DNA from: Belliella pelovolcani
GTDB taxonomy: Bacteria > Bacteroidota > Bacteroidia > Cytophagales > Cyclobacteriaceae
Reading direction: 5' to 3'
Assembly (NCBI RefSeq): GCF_900156785.1
Contig: NZ_FTOP01000004.1
Location: 1 to 64,000 of the forward strand
Length of the DNA: 64,000 nucleotides
Shown: positions 1 to 7,528 of the stretch, piece after piece
How positions within the stretch are numbered: position 1 is the stretch's first letter
Layout of the letters: each line of letters starts with the position of its first letter
The notes under the pieces: model-generated
What the model saw: only the letters and a program-made list of their open reading frames with translations
Database searches by the model: none
Told to the model about the DNA's origin: nothing
Translations under genes and position numbers: made by a program

Positions 1-344
1 GATGCGATTTACTCCAACAATATCAATGCAGGAACTGCGACAGCTAGCTACGACTACGAAGGAGATGACAACTATCTTCCAAGCAGCGATAGTGAGGACT
101 TCGAGATTGGTAAAGCATCTACGACCACAGTAGTAACTATCAACGGCGGACCGTTCACATATACAGGTTCAGCGATTGAGCCAGCAACAGTAAGTGTAAC
201 AGGACCGGATGGATTGAATCTGACACCTGATGCGATTTACTCCAACAATATCAATGCAGGAACTGCGACAGCTAGCTACGACTACGAAGGAGATGACAAC
301 TATCTTCCAAGCAGCGATAGTGAGGACTTCGAGATTGGTAAAGC
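1..344 (+). repeat. 228-bp tandem repeat inside the adhesin gene
   Basis: Bases 1-116 and 229-344 are identical at every position I compared, giving a 228-bp (76-codon) period. The repeat continues beyond the left window edge, so the copy number is unknown. The copies part at the end of the FEIGKA segment. Identity at the DNA level, not only the protein level, implies recent duplication or gene conversion. Confidence 0.9.
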
Positions 345-2100
345 CCCATTAACAATCACAGCAGATAGTTTCGAGAAATTCACTGGACAAGAAAACCCTA
401 CCTTCTCAGTAACCTACTCAGGCTTTGTAAATGATGAAGATGAAGAAAATTTAGATGGTGAATTGGAATTTGAAACCGATGCCGATAGATCATCTTGTGC
501 GGGATCTTATCTCATCACTCCTTCTGGTCTCACTTCTTCAAACTATGACATTACATTTGTTAATGGAACATTGACGGTGAAGCCAGTTCATATTGATGCA
601 ATCGAAAGTTCTGCTCCAATACAGGTAGGAACTAATGGAACTTTGAAAGCAACTGTTACTGCTGATGGAGTAGGAGTAGCGGGTGTATTGGTAGAGTTCT
701 TTATCAATGAAACTTCCCAAGGCACTGCTCTGACAGGTACTGATGGAAAAGCAAGTAAACCAACATTTGCGACTATGAATGATGCGGGACTATTCAACTT
801 GAAAGCTTCTGTTGGAGATGACTGCGCAGTTTCTGATGTGATCCTGACAGTCTTCGATCCTTCTGGTGGATTCGTTACCGGTGGTGGTTGGATCAACTCT
901 CCTGCTGGAGCATTGAAAGCAGATCCAAGCAAAGAAGGAAGGGCAAATTATGGATTCAATGCCAAGTACAAATCTGGTAAGAATCAGAATGAAGTTGATG
1001 GAAACCTTGAATTCAACTTCCAAGTGGGAAACTTCAACTTCAAGTCCATTTCCATGGATAATATGTCTCTGACAGTTTCAGGTCATTTGGCTACATTCAC
1101 TGGTAAAGGTAGAGTGAACAATGTAGATGGATTCTCGATCTTTGTTTCCATCCTTGATGAAGCATTGTCTGATTCATTCACAACTGACAAAATCAGAATC
1201 AGAGTGACTGATAGCAGTGGAAATGTCGTTTATGACAATAATGTCACAAATACTAACTTGACAGCTATACCTGAAACAGAAATTGGTGGTGGAAATATTG
1301 TAATCCATACACCTCCTGCAAAAGGTAAAGGCAAGAAAGTCACAATCAGTGAATTGATTGAGGTTCCTTGGAATACGCCGATCGATGAGATTATGAATAT
1401 CTTGAATGAATTGTCTGCAGAATGGACAGCATCTGGTGAAATCTCTGAGATCACATGGAAGATTGATGATTACAACGCAATTCAGCCTGGTTATTACGAG
1501 GTAGTAGGTGAATACTACAATCAAGCTACCTTTGCCATGATGGATCCGGTGTATGTGCCTGTGATTGTGATGGATAAGGCGCTTCCTGAATCGATTACCA
1601 TCAGTAAGGAAAGTATTTCTCCATTGGCCAAACTGGGAGAGGTGATAGGTACCCTAGGTACCATAGATCCAGCTGATGATGTTCATACTTACAGACTGGA
1701 AGGAACTGACATGTTGACTATCCTGGGAGATCAATTGATTTGGAATGGTTCGGGATTGGTGCCAAATGGAATGACATTCACGCTATTTAGTATGGATAGA
1801 ATGGGTAATGAAATCTCAAGAGAAATTACACTTTCAAGAGAGGTTGATAGTAACTCCATCTTGATCTATCCTAACCCAGCGAAAACTGAAACCAATATCC
1901 TGATTCAACTTTCTGAAGAATCTGTAGTAGGTATCAAAGTATTTGACGCCTCTGGCAGAGTGATTCATGAAGAACAGAGTGTCCATTCAGAAACCTTCGT
2001 CAAATACCTAGATCTTCAGGGCTATAGTTCAGGATTGTATCATGTAGTGGTTCAAATCGGCAACAGAGTACTCTCTGGTAGATTGGTAAGAGATTTATAA
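1..2100 (+). CDS. T9SS-exported repeat-rich adhesin-like protein, C-terminal 699 residues (5' truncated)
   Basis: The frame is open from the first base of the window, so the start lies upstream; the first in-window ATG at 214 is internal. Visible order: two copies of an MBG-like Ig module (about residues 1-115, the second after a 76-residue period), an MBG_2-type module that starts near PLTITADSFEKFTGQENP (about 118-198), an Ig-like/invasin-type module (200-285), a post-COAP-type region with FVTGGGWINSPAGA (about 291-380), a wnTpidei-type Ig segment (about 445-530), and a C-terminal type A sorting domain with ILIYPNPAKTETNI and a closing GLYHVVVQ...RLVRDL. Such tails direct export through the type 9 secretion system and covalent anchoring or release at the cell surface. 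It is probably a large surface or secreted adhesin; the ligand cannot be told. A strong terminator follows 26 nt after the stop. Confidence 0.88.
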   Translation, partial: DAIYSNNINAGTATASYDYEGDDNYLPSSDSEDFEIGKASTTTVVTINGGPFTYTGSAIEPATVSVTGPDGLNLTPDAIYSNNINAGTATASYDYEGDDNYLPSSDSEDFEIGKAPLTITADSFEKFTGQENPTFSVTYSGFVNDEDEENLDGELEFETDADRSSCAGSYLITPSGLTSSNYDITFVNGTLTVKPVHIDAIESSAPIQVGTNGTLKATVTADGVGVAGVLVEFFINETSQGTALTGTDGKASKPTFATMNDAGLFNLKASVGDDCAVSDVILTVFDPSGGFVTGGGWINSPAGALKADPSKEGRANYGFNAKYKSGKNQNEVDGNLEFNFQVGNFNFKSISMDNMSLTVSGHLATFTGKGRVNNVDGFSIFVSILDEALSDSFTTDKIRIRVTDSSGNVVYDNNVTNTNLTAIPETEIGGGNIVIHTPPAKGKGKKVTISELIEVPWNTPIDEIMNILNELSAEWTASGEISEITWKIDDYNAIQPGYYEVVGEYYNQATFAMMDPVYVPVIVMDKALPESITISKESISPLAKLGEVIGTLGTIDPADDVHTYRLEGTDMLTILGDQLIWNGSGLVPNGMTFTLFSMDRMGNEISREITLSREVDSNSILIYPNPAKTETNILIQLSEESVVGIKVFDASGRVIHEEQSVHSETFVKYLDLQGYSSGLYHVVVQIGNRVLSGRLVRDL

Positions 2101-2125
2101 TCCAAAAATATATAAAAGAGAAAGA

Positions 2126-2148
2126 GGGGGCGCAAGCCCCCTTTTTTT
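2126..2148 (+). terminator. Rho-independent terminator of the adhesin gene
   Basis: A perfect 6-bp GC stem GGGGGC/GCCCCC closes a GCAA tetraloop (2132-2135) and is followed by seven T (2142-2148). It lies 26 nt after the adhesin stop. Confidence 0.95.
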
Positions 2149-2184
2149 ATCTAAAAAAACATCAATGGTCATGTACCTTCTAGC

Positions 2185-2286
2185 CTTTGAGGTCTTTTTT
2201 AACCTCAAAGTTTCTAAGAGGAATCGCTAGAATTCAAAGATTAATACCCAAAAAAAGACCTTTGAGGTTTCAAAAACCTCAAAGGT
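2185..2286. repeat. Two related inverted repeats between convergent genes
   Basis: The first has arms CTTTGAGGT (2185-2193) and ACCTCAAAG (2202-2210). The second has perfect 13-bp arms ACCTTTGAGGTTT (2258-2270) and AAACCTCAAAGGT (2274-2286) with a 3-nt loop. Both share the core CTTTGAGGT, so they look like two copies of one intergenic palindrome. The second could also help end minus-strand transcription leaving gcdH. Confidence 0.7.
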
Positions 2287-2336
2287 AAATAAGATTCTTC
2301 TTATTAAGATTCTTTTTATTATTTGCAAAGACTCTG

Positions 2337-2378
2337 TCTTAAATCTTACGTCTTTTGTCTAACGTCTTTTATCTTAAG
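2337..2378. repeat. Six-unit heptanucleotide tract (TCTTNNN)
   Basis: Six consecutive 7-bp units are in strict phase: TCTTAAA, TCTTACG, TCTTTTG, TCTAACG, TCTTTTA, TCTTAAG. The tract ends 7 nt before the gcdH stop. The consensus matches the longer tract at 61110-61193. Confidence 0.75.
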
Positions 2379-2385
2379 TTGTCTC

Positions 2386-3594
2386 CTACTTAAAAGCCGC
2401 TATCCCCGTAATCGCATGTCCTAGAATCAGTAAATGAATATCATGCGTGCCTTCATAAGTAACAACAGACTCCAAGTTCATCATATGACGCATCATTGGA
2501 TACTCTCCAGTAATACCCATGCCACCATGAATTTGCCTTGCTTCTCGAGCGATGTCCAAAGCCATGGCCACATTGTTGCGCTTAGCCAATGAAATTTGGG
2601 CAGTTGTTGCCTTTCCTTCATTCATCATTTTTCCCAATTTCCAGTTAAGTAATTGTGCTTTGGTGATTTCAGAAAGCATTTCGGCTAATTTTTTTTGTAC
2701 CAATTGAAAAGAACCTATTGGTTTATCAAACTGTATCCTTTCCAGAGCATATCTTCTAGCTGAATCATAACAATCCATTGCTGCACCCACGGCTCCCCAT
2801 GCGATGCCATATCTAGCAGAATCTAAACACATCATCGGTGCACCCAGGCCAGATTTACCAGAAAGCAGATTTTCCTTTGGAACTTTCACATTGTCAAATA
2901 CCAGTTCGCCGGTACAAGATGCCCTAAGGGACCATTTGTTGTGTGTCTCAGGGGTTGAGAAACCCTCCATACCTCTTTCTACGATCAATCCGTGAATTCT
3001 TCCTTCTTCATTTTTTGCCCAAACGATTGCAATATCAGCTTTGGGAGAGTTAGAGATCCACATCTTGGCACCATTCAATAGATAATGATCTCCCATATCC
3101 TTGAAGTTGGTAGTCATCCCACTTGGATTTGAACCATGGTCAGGTTCTGTTAGCCCAAAGCAACCCAACATTTCACCAGAGGCTAATTTTGGTAGGTATT
3201 TTTGTTTTTGCGCTTCTGAGCCAAATTTATAGATAGGGTACATCACCAAAGAACCCTGAACAGAGGCTGTGCTTCGCATGCCAGAATCACCTCTTTCGAT
3301 CTCTTGCATGATCAAGCCATAAGCAATGTAATCCAATCCACCTCCTCCATACTCGGAGGGAATCTGTGGACCAAAAGCTCCTACATCGCCAAATTTTTTC
3401 ACTATTTCGTAAGGGAAATGTGCATTTTGTGTCCAATCTTCGATAAAAGGGCTTATTTCTTTTTTAACAAAATCTCTGATAGATGTACGAATGAGCAAAT
3501 GCTCCTCAGAAAGCAGGTCATCTACTCCATAAAAGTCAACACCTTCAAACATATCCTGTTTGCTGGATTTGGTACTCGTTTGATTTGGATTCAT
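2386..3594 (-). CDS. gcdH: Glutaryl-CoA dehydrogenase (acyl-CoA dehydrogenase family)
   Basis: 402 residues, the usual length for the family. It is expected to oxidise and decarboxylate glutaryl-CoA to crotonyl-CoA, using FAD and an electron-transfer flavoprotein, in lysine/tryptophan-type catabolism. The acyl-CoA dehydrogenase signatures are present: GCFGLTEPDHGSNP (145-157), KMWISNSP (177-184) and RQIHGGMGITGEYP (353-366). The catalytic base sits in VVTYEGTHDIH with Glu381, and the C-terminus ILGHAITGIAAF closely resembles the mitochondrial glutaryl-CoA dehydrogenases, which favours this over a generic short-chain enzyme. ATG start at 3594. It is divergent from tryptophan 2,3-dioxygenase with 120 nt between the starts. 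Glutaryl-CoA is the entry point of aromatic and lysine breakdown into beta-oxidation, so the pairing may be functional, but the intervening steps are not in this window. Confidence 0.9.
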   Translation of the reverse strand: MNPNQTSTKSSKQDMFEGVDFYGVDDLLSEEHLLIRTSIRDFVKKEISPFIEDWTQNAHFPYEIVKKFGDVGAFGPQIPSEYGGGGLDYIAYGLIMQEIERGDSGMRSTASVQGSLVMYPIYKFGSEAQKQKYLPKLASGEMLGCFGLTEPDHGSNPSGMTTNFKDMGDHYLLNGAKMWISNSPKADIAIVWAKNEEGRIHGLIVERGMEGFSTPETHNKWSLRASCTGELVFDNVKVPKENLLSGKSGLGAPMMCLDSARYGIAWGAVGAAMDCYDSARRYALERIQFDKPIGSFQLVQKKLAEMLSEITKAQLLNWKLGKMMNEGKATTAQISLAKRNNVAMALDIAREARQIHGGMGITGEYPMMRHMMNLESVVTYEGTHDIHLLILGHAITGIAAFK

Positions 3595-3599
3595 ATCTG

Positions 3600-3632
3600 T
3601 TTTGGTTTATTGCCAATTAAAGTGGAATTTTG
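3600..3632 (+). promoter_or_regulatory. Candidate Bacteroidota promoter for tryptophan dioxygenase
   Basis: A -33-like TTTTG (3600-3604) is followed by a 20-nt spacer and a -7-like GAATTTTG (3625-3632), one mismatch from TAnnTTTG. It would give a leader of about 75 nt before the ATG at 3715. Assigned by eye only. Confidence 0.3.
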
Positions 3633-3714
3633 TGGCACTATGAAGATCAATTCCTGCCTTGAAATAAATAAGAAGCAGGTTAAAAAACTACCTTATTCGA
3701 TAAAATTTTAGCAC

Positions 3715-4683
3715 ATGAACCCAGCATCAAGCCAAAAAGACATTTTAGAGAAAATAGAGCTACTTCAAGAAAAATTTAAAGCATCTGGCCAGGATTTGTC
3801 TTCTTATTTAGAAGGATTACTTTACTCAGATTATTTGACTTATTGGGATTATATCAATTTGGATGTCTTACTTTCTTTGCAACAACCCAAGACTTCATTT
3901 AAGGATGAAAAGATTTTTATCATTTACCATCAAATCACAGAATTATATTTCAAATTGATCATCTGGGAGCTAGAGCAAATTGCAGAGCAGGAAGAGATTT
4001 CAGCTGCTTTTTTTAAACAAAGACTCGAGCGAGTGATCATGTATTTTGACCATTTGATTTCATCTTTTGCAGTGATGTGGAAGGGGATGGAAAAGGAGCA
4101 ATTCTTGAAATTTAGGATGTCATTACTGCCATCATCAGGTTTTCAAAGTGGCCAATACAGGATCATAGAAATCCTATCTGCAGATACGAAAAATTTACTT
4201 CATATTGATAAAAGAGGTGTTGTAGCAGAGGAAGCTAATATTCAGGAGTTGTTTTATAACTTGTATTGGCAACAAGGAGCTATTGAACTGGCCACTGGAG
4301 AGAAGACCTTGACGCTCAAAACATTCGAAGCCAAATATGGGAAAGAGTTGAAAGACTTGATTGAAAACTACAAGTCAAAAAATATCTGGGCGAAGTATCT
4401 TAGCTGTAAAGATAAAGATGAAGAGTTGAAAAATTTGATGCAGACTCTAGACCTGAAAGCCAATGTGTTTTGGCCTTTGGCACACTATAAATCTGCTGTG
4501 AGATATTTACAAAGAGATCCAGTTGACATTGCAGCGACAGGAGGAACCAATTGGCAAAAGTATTTACCCCCTCGATTTCAAAAAGTAATCTTCTATCCCG
4601 AACTTTGGACCGACCAAGAAAAAGAAGAATGGGGCAAAGGTTGGGTCGTAAAAGAAATCTTTGGAGAAGAGGGAGGGGATTAG
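3715..4683 (+). CDS. kynA: Tryptophan 2,3-dioxygenase
   Basis: A 322-residue heme dioxygenase that opens the indole ring of L-tryptophan to N-formylkynurenine, the first step of the kynurenine route. Family marks: SYLEGLLYSDYLTYWDYINLD (about 30-50), the substrate-pocket segment FIIYHQITELYFKLIIWE with His72, the signature FRMSLLPSSGFQSGQYR (133-149), a probable proximal heme ligand His257 in FWPLAHYKSAVRYL, and ATGGTNWQKYL (about 274-284). Longer than the roughly 280-residue Xanthomonas enzyme but normal for Bacteroidota. ATG chosen because it opens a conserved N-terminus. Later kynurenine genes (kynB, kynU) are not visible nearby. In Bacteroidota this enzyme can serve NAD synthesis as well as catabolism; the context does not decide. 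Confidence 0.92.
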   Translation: MNPASSQKDILEKIELLQEKFKASGQDLSSYLEGLLYSDYLTYWDYINLDVLLSLQQPKTSFKDEKIFIIYHQITELYFKLIIWELEQIAEQEEISAAFFKQRLERVIMYFDHLISSFAVMWKGMEKEQFLKFRMSLLPSSGFQSGQYRIIEILSADTKNLLHIDKRGVVAEEANIQELFYNLYWQQGAIELATGEKTLTLKTFEAKYGKELKDLIENYKSKNIWAKYLSCKDKDEELKNLMQTLDLKANVFWPLAHYKSAVRYLQRDPVDIAATGGTNWQKYLPPRFQKVIFYPELWTDQEKEEWGKGWVVKEIFGEEGGD

Positions 4684-4780
4684 AGGGAAAAGGTTAAAGG
4701 GGAAAGGGGGCGCGCTAAAAACGGCAGAGGTGCAAAGGGAGCGAAGGGAAAGGGGAAAGGTGCATTTTAACAGAAATTAG

Positions 4781-4919
4781 TAACCCCATAGGGGTTAAAC
4801 CTTAAATTCCCCCGCATGAAATACGGAGGTTAATAATTAAACAGTAATATCCAAACAACTCCGAAGGAGTTGAATTCATATACCTAACAAGTCAAAACTC
4901 CTTCACTTCAACAAGTGAA
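4781..4919. repeat. Cluster of REP-like short hairpins
   Basis: Three perfect 7-bp-arm hairpins occur in 139 bp: TAACCCC-ATA-GGGGTTA (4781-4797), CAACTCC-GAA-GGAGTTG (4856-4872) and TTCACTT-CAAC-AAGTGAA (4902-4919). A weaker CCGCAT/ATACGG pair lies near 4812-4827. The first two share the 7-3-7 layout. From memory the CTCCGAAGGAG core recurs in Bacteroidota intergenic DNA, like REP elements tied to RAYT transposases. No transposase is in this window. Confidence 0.55.
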
Positions 4920-4962
4920 ATAGATAAGAACCCTTATTTCTTAAAATTGATATCTAATTCCT

Positions 4963-5050
4963 AATAACTATTAACCAATAACTTAATAACTCAATAACTA
5001 ATCCCCAATAACCCAATATCTCAATAACTAATCCCTAATAACCAATAACT
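4963..5050. repeat. Degenerate tandem tract of AATAACY heptads
   Basis: Units such as AATAACT, AATAACC, AATATCT and AATCCCC follow each other, mostly every 7 or 8 bp. A longer unit is superimposed: bases 4991-5013 and 5021-5043 match at 22 of 23 positions (period 30). Confidence 0.7.
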
Positions 5051-5082
5051 TATACCTGCACCTTTAAGGATAAATACCTTAC

Positions 5083-6666
5083 ATGAAAAAAGAACTTAAT
5101 TTACAACTTAGCCCTCAGGAAGCTTATGACGAGCAAATCTTTCAGGAGGTAGTTTCCAAAAGACTCGGGATCAAAGCTGAGCTGCATCAATTTACAGCAA
5201 GGCAAGTAAAGCGATCAATAGATGCACGCGGAAGACAAGTAAAAGTGAATGTCACAGCAGAGGCATTTATAGATGAACCTATGACCCCGCTTTTGTCTTC
5301 ACCCAAAGCTTACCAAAATGTCTCGAATGCTGATCAAATCGTCATAGTGGGCGCTGGGCCCGCAGGAATATTTGCAGCATTGCGAGCGATTGAAATGGGT
5401 GTCAAGCCTATCTTGCTAGAAAGAGGCAAGGATGTCAGGGCAAGAAGAAGAGATCTTGCTGCAATCAACAAAGACCATATTGTCAATCCTGAGTCAAATT
5501 ATTGCTTCGGAGAAGGAGGTGCTGGAACCTATTCAGATGGCAAGCTCTATACTCGGTCCAAAAAAAGAGGTGATATCAGGAGAATCATGGAGATTTTTGT
5601 TGCTCACGGAGCTACTGAGGAAATTTTGGTTGATGCACATCCGCATATTGGTACCAATAAGCTTCCTAAAATCGTCACCGAACTCCGAGAATCTATCATT
5701 CAAGCAGGAGGGGAAGTCCTTTTCAATACCAAAGTAGTTGACTTTATCCTGAAGGACAATGAAATAGTTGGTGTAACAACGCAGGATGGAGAGCAAATCA
5801 AAGGACTGGGTGTTATTCTAGCTACAGGTCATTCAGCTAGAGATATTTTTCACCTTTTACATGCTAAAAAGATACTGATAGAAGCCAAACCTTTTGCGCT
5901 TGGTGTAAGGATAGAACACAGCCAAAACCTGATTGACCAAATTCAATATCATTGTGAGGTTGATAGAGGCCCTTACCTTCCAGCTTCTAGCTATGCATTG
6001 GTGCAGCAGACATATTACAAAGGCAAGCAGCGCGGTGTTTTCTCTTTTTGTATGTGCCCTGGCGGTTTTATTGTTCCTGCTGCTACTGCTCCAGGTGAGT
6101 TGGTAGTCAATGGCATGAGTCCAAGCAGAAGAGATAGCAAATTCGCTAACTCTGGAATTGTGGCAGCTGTTGAGTTAGAGGATCTGCCTCAATATGCTAA
6201 ATATGGTCCATTGGCAGCGATGATGTTCCAAGCTGAAGTGGAACAAAGAGCTTGGGAACTAGGTGGTAAGACCCAAGTTGCGCCGGCGCAGAGAATGGTA
6301 GATTTTGTTCAAAGAAAATCTAGTAAATCTCTGTTGGATACTTCTTATCAACCAGGTTTGCTATCTACGGATATGCACGAGGTACTTCCTGACTTTATTT
6401 CCAACCGCTTGGCTGATGCATTCCAAGCTTTTGGTAAAAAAATGAAAGGTTATTACACCAACGAATCTCAATTGATAGGAGTAGAAAGTAGGACTTCTTC
6501 TCCTGTGAGAATCCCAAGAGTAAAAGAAACCTTTGAGCATCCTACTGTGAAAAGATTGTTTCCTTGTGCTGAAGGTGCGGGGTATGCAGGAGGAATTGTA
6601 TCGGCTGCTATGGATGGAGAAAGATGTGCAGAACATCTGATTGAAATGTATTTGAAGAAAAAGTGA
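5083..6666 (+). CDS. FAD-dependent oxidoreductase of the COG2509 family
   Basis: 527 residues. After an N-terminal alpha/beta segment of about 85 residues, where homologues carry a SufE/ferredoxin-like fold, comes a dinucleotide-binding motif IVIVGAGPAGIFAALRAIE (about 87-105) and the family stretch NYCFGEGGAGTYSDGKLYTRS (about 138-158). Further conserved blocks are LATGHSARDIF, FCMCPGGFIVPA (about 324-335) and the C-terminal FAD segment CAEGAGYAGGIVSAAMDG. These mark the uncharacterised FAD-dependent dehydrogenase group annotated as NAD(P)/FAD-dependent oxidoreductase; the substrate is unknown. Length is typical. ATG at 5083 is preceded by TAAGGA. It stands alone, with a structured spacer on both sides, so I infer a single-gene transcript. 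Confidence 0.85.
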   Translation: MKKELNLQLSPQEAYDEQIFQEVVSKRLGIKAELHQFTARQVKRSIDARGRQVKVNVTAEAFIDEPMTPLLSSPKAYQNVSNADQIVIVGAGPAGIFAALRAIEMGVKPILLERGKDVRARRRDLAAINKDHIVNPESNYCFGEGGAGTYSDGKLYTRSKKRGDIRRIMEIFVAHGATEEILVDAHPHIGTNKLPKIVTELRESIIQAGGEVLFNTKVVDFILKDNEIVGVTTQDGEQIKGLGVILATGHSARDIFHLLHAKKILIEAKPFALGVRIEHSQNLIDQIQYHCEVDRGPYLPASSYALVQQTYYKGKQRGVFSFCMCPGGFIVPAATAPGELVVNGMSPSRRDSKFANSGIVAAVELEDLPQYAKYGPLAAMMFQAEVEQRAWELGGKTQVAPAQRMVDFVQRKSSKSLLDTSYQPGLLSTDMHEVLPDFISNRLADAFQAFGKKMKGYYTNESQLIGVESRTSSPVRIPRVKETFEHPTVKRLFPCAEGAGYAGGIVSAAMDGERCAEHLIEMYLKKK

Positions 6667-6732
6667 AGCTTTATGAAAAGCTTTAATGACTAAAGCTTGG
6701 TAATATATCACCTAAAATCATTTAAAGAGCCT

Positions 6733-6767
6733 ACTATCGACCCTTGACCATGAACAATTGACTATTA
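6733..6767. repeat. Five-unit heptad tract (ACNNTNG type)
   Basis: Units in strict 7-bp phase: ACTATCG, ACCCTTG, ACCATGA, ACAATTG, ACTATTA. It lies in the 250-bp gap 6667-6916, which otherwise holds three AAGCTT-containing repeats just after the upstream stop and an AT-rich lead-in to the next gene. Confidence 0.6.
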
Positions 6768-6916
6768 CCCAAATTACCTGAGACCGATGTTGTAATTCAT
6801 TATTCTCTGGTAAAAGAATAAATAATAAATGTATTAAATACACTTAATATTAAAAATCTCTGATTATCTTTAGAATTCATTCAGGGAATAAGAAATCCAT
6901 AAAGTAAACTATACCC

Positions 6917-7528
6917 ATGAAGATCATTGCAATTGGCAGAAATTATGCAGAGCATATTGAAGAGCTCAAAAACGAAAGGCCTTCGGCTCCAGTAGTTTTT
7001 CTGAAACCTGATACGGCTGTTTTAAAAAATAACATGCCATTCTTTCATCCCGATTTTTCAGAAAATATCCATCATGAAGTAGAACTGATATTGAAGATCA
7101 ACAAAGAAGGGAAATACATTAAAAGGGAATTTGCACATAGGTATTTTGAAGAAATCGGAATTGGCATTGACTTTACAGCTAGAGATCTTCAGGATCAATG
7201 TAAGGCCAAAGGACTACCTTGGGAAATAGCCAAAGGATTTAATGGATCAGCACCTGTGGGCGAATTTTTGCCTGTTGCTACTTTCAAAGATTTTAATGAC
7301 ATCAACTTTCACCTCTTGATCAATGGAGAGCAGCGTCAAAAGGGAAATACTTCAATGATGCTATTTGATTTTGGAGTAATTATAGAATACGTTTCACAGT
7401 TTTTTACCTTGAAAAAAGGCGATTTGATATTTACTGGTACCCCAGCTGGTGTTGGGAAAGTAAATATTGGAGACCGATTAGAGGCATTTATAGAAGATCA
7501 AAAATTGCTAGATTTTGAAGTTAAATAG
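6917..7528 (+). CDS. Fumarylacetoacetate hydrolase (FAH) family protein
   Basis: 203 residues, the size of the compact single-domain FAH proteins (acylpyruvase/oxaloacetate tautomerase type). Opening MKIIAIGRNYAEHIEELKN and PVVFLKPDTAVL are typical of the fold. The metal site is HHEVELIL (Glu72, Glu74) with an Asp near 95 in GIDFTARDLQ. Conserved KGLPWEIAKGFNGSAPVGEF and FTGTPAGVG close the pocket. Members hydrolyse or tautomerise short 2-oxo diacids such as oxaloacetate or acylpyruvates; the substrate here is not resolved. ATG at 6917. It starts a tight run with the M23 peptidase, whose start lies inside this gene's last codons, so the two are probably translationally coupled. Confidence 0.87.
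   Translation: MKIIAIGRNYAEHIEELKNERPSAPVVFLKPDTAVLKNNMPFFHPDFSENIHHEVELILKINKEGKYIKREFAHRYFEEIGIGIDFTARDLQDQCKAKGLPWEIAKGFNGSAPVGEFLPVATFKDFNDINFHLLINGEQRQKGNTSMMLFDFGVIIEYVSQFFTLKKGDLIFTGTPAGVGKVNIGDRLEAFIEDQKLLDFEVK

Larger units (their letters stand above)
4684..5082. other. 399-bp gene-free spacer: purine-rich run, hairpin cluster, heptad tract
   Basis: I see no coding frame. The first 75 bases are a purine-rich run of AAAGGG/GGGGAAA words. Next come short hairpins (4781-4919), then a pyrimidine/adenine tandem tract (4963-5050). The sequence ends with TAAGGA at 5065-5070, a plausible ribosome-binding stretch for the gene at 5083. Confidence 0.7.

Noticed and set aside
588-1524. Several antisense open frames inside the adhesin gene (74-116 codons)
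   Set aside because: They lie opposite a clearly coding, domain-rich frame, have no ribosome-binding sites or recognised motifs, and arise from codon composition.
4963-5050. CRISPR array reading of the heptad tracts
   Set aside because: There are no constant repeats of 23-40 bp separated by unique spacers; the period is 7-8 bp and the units are degenerate, and no cas gene is present.
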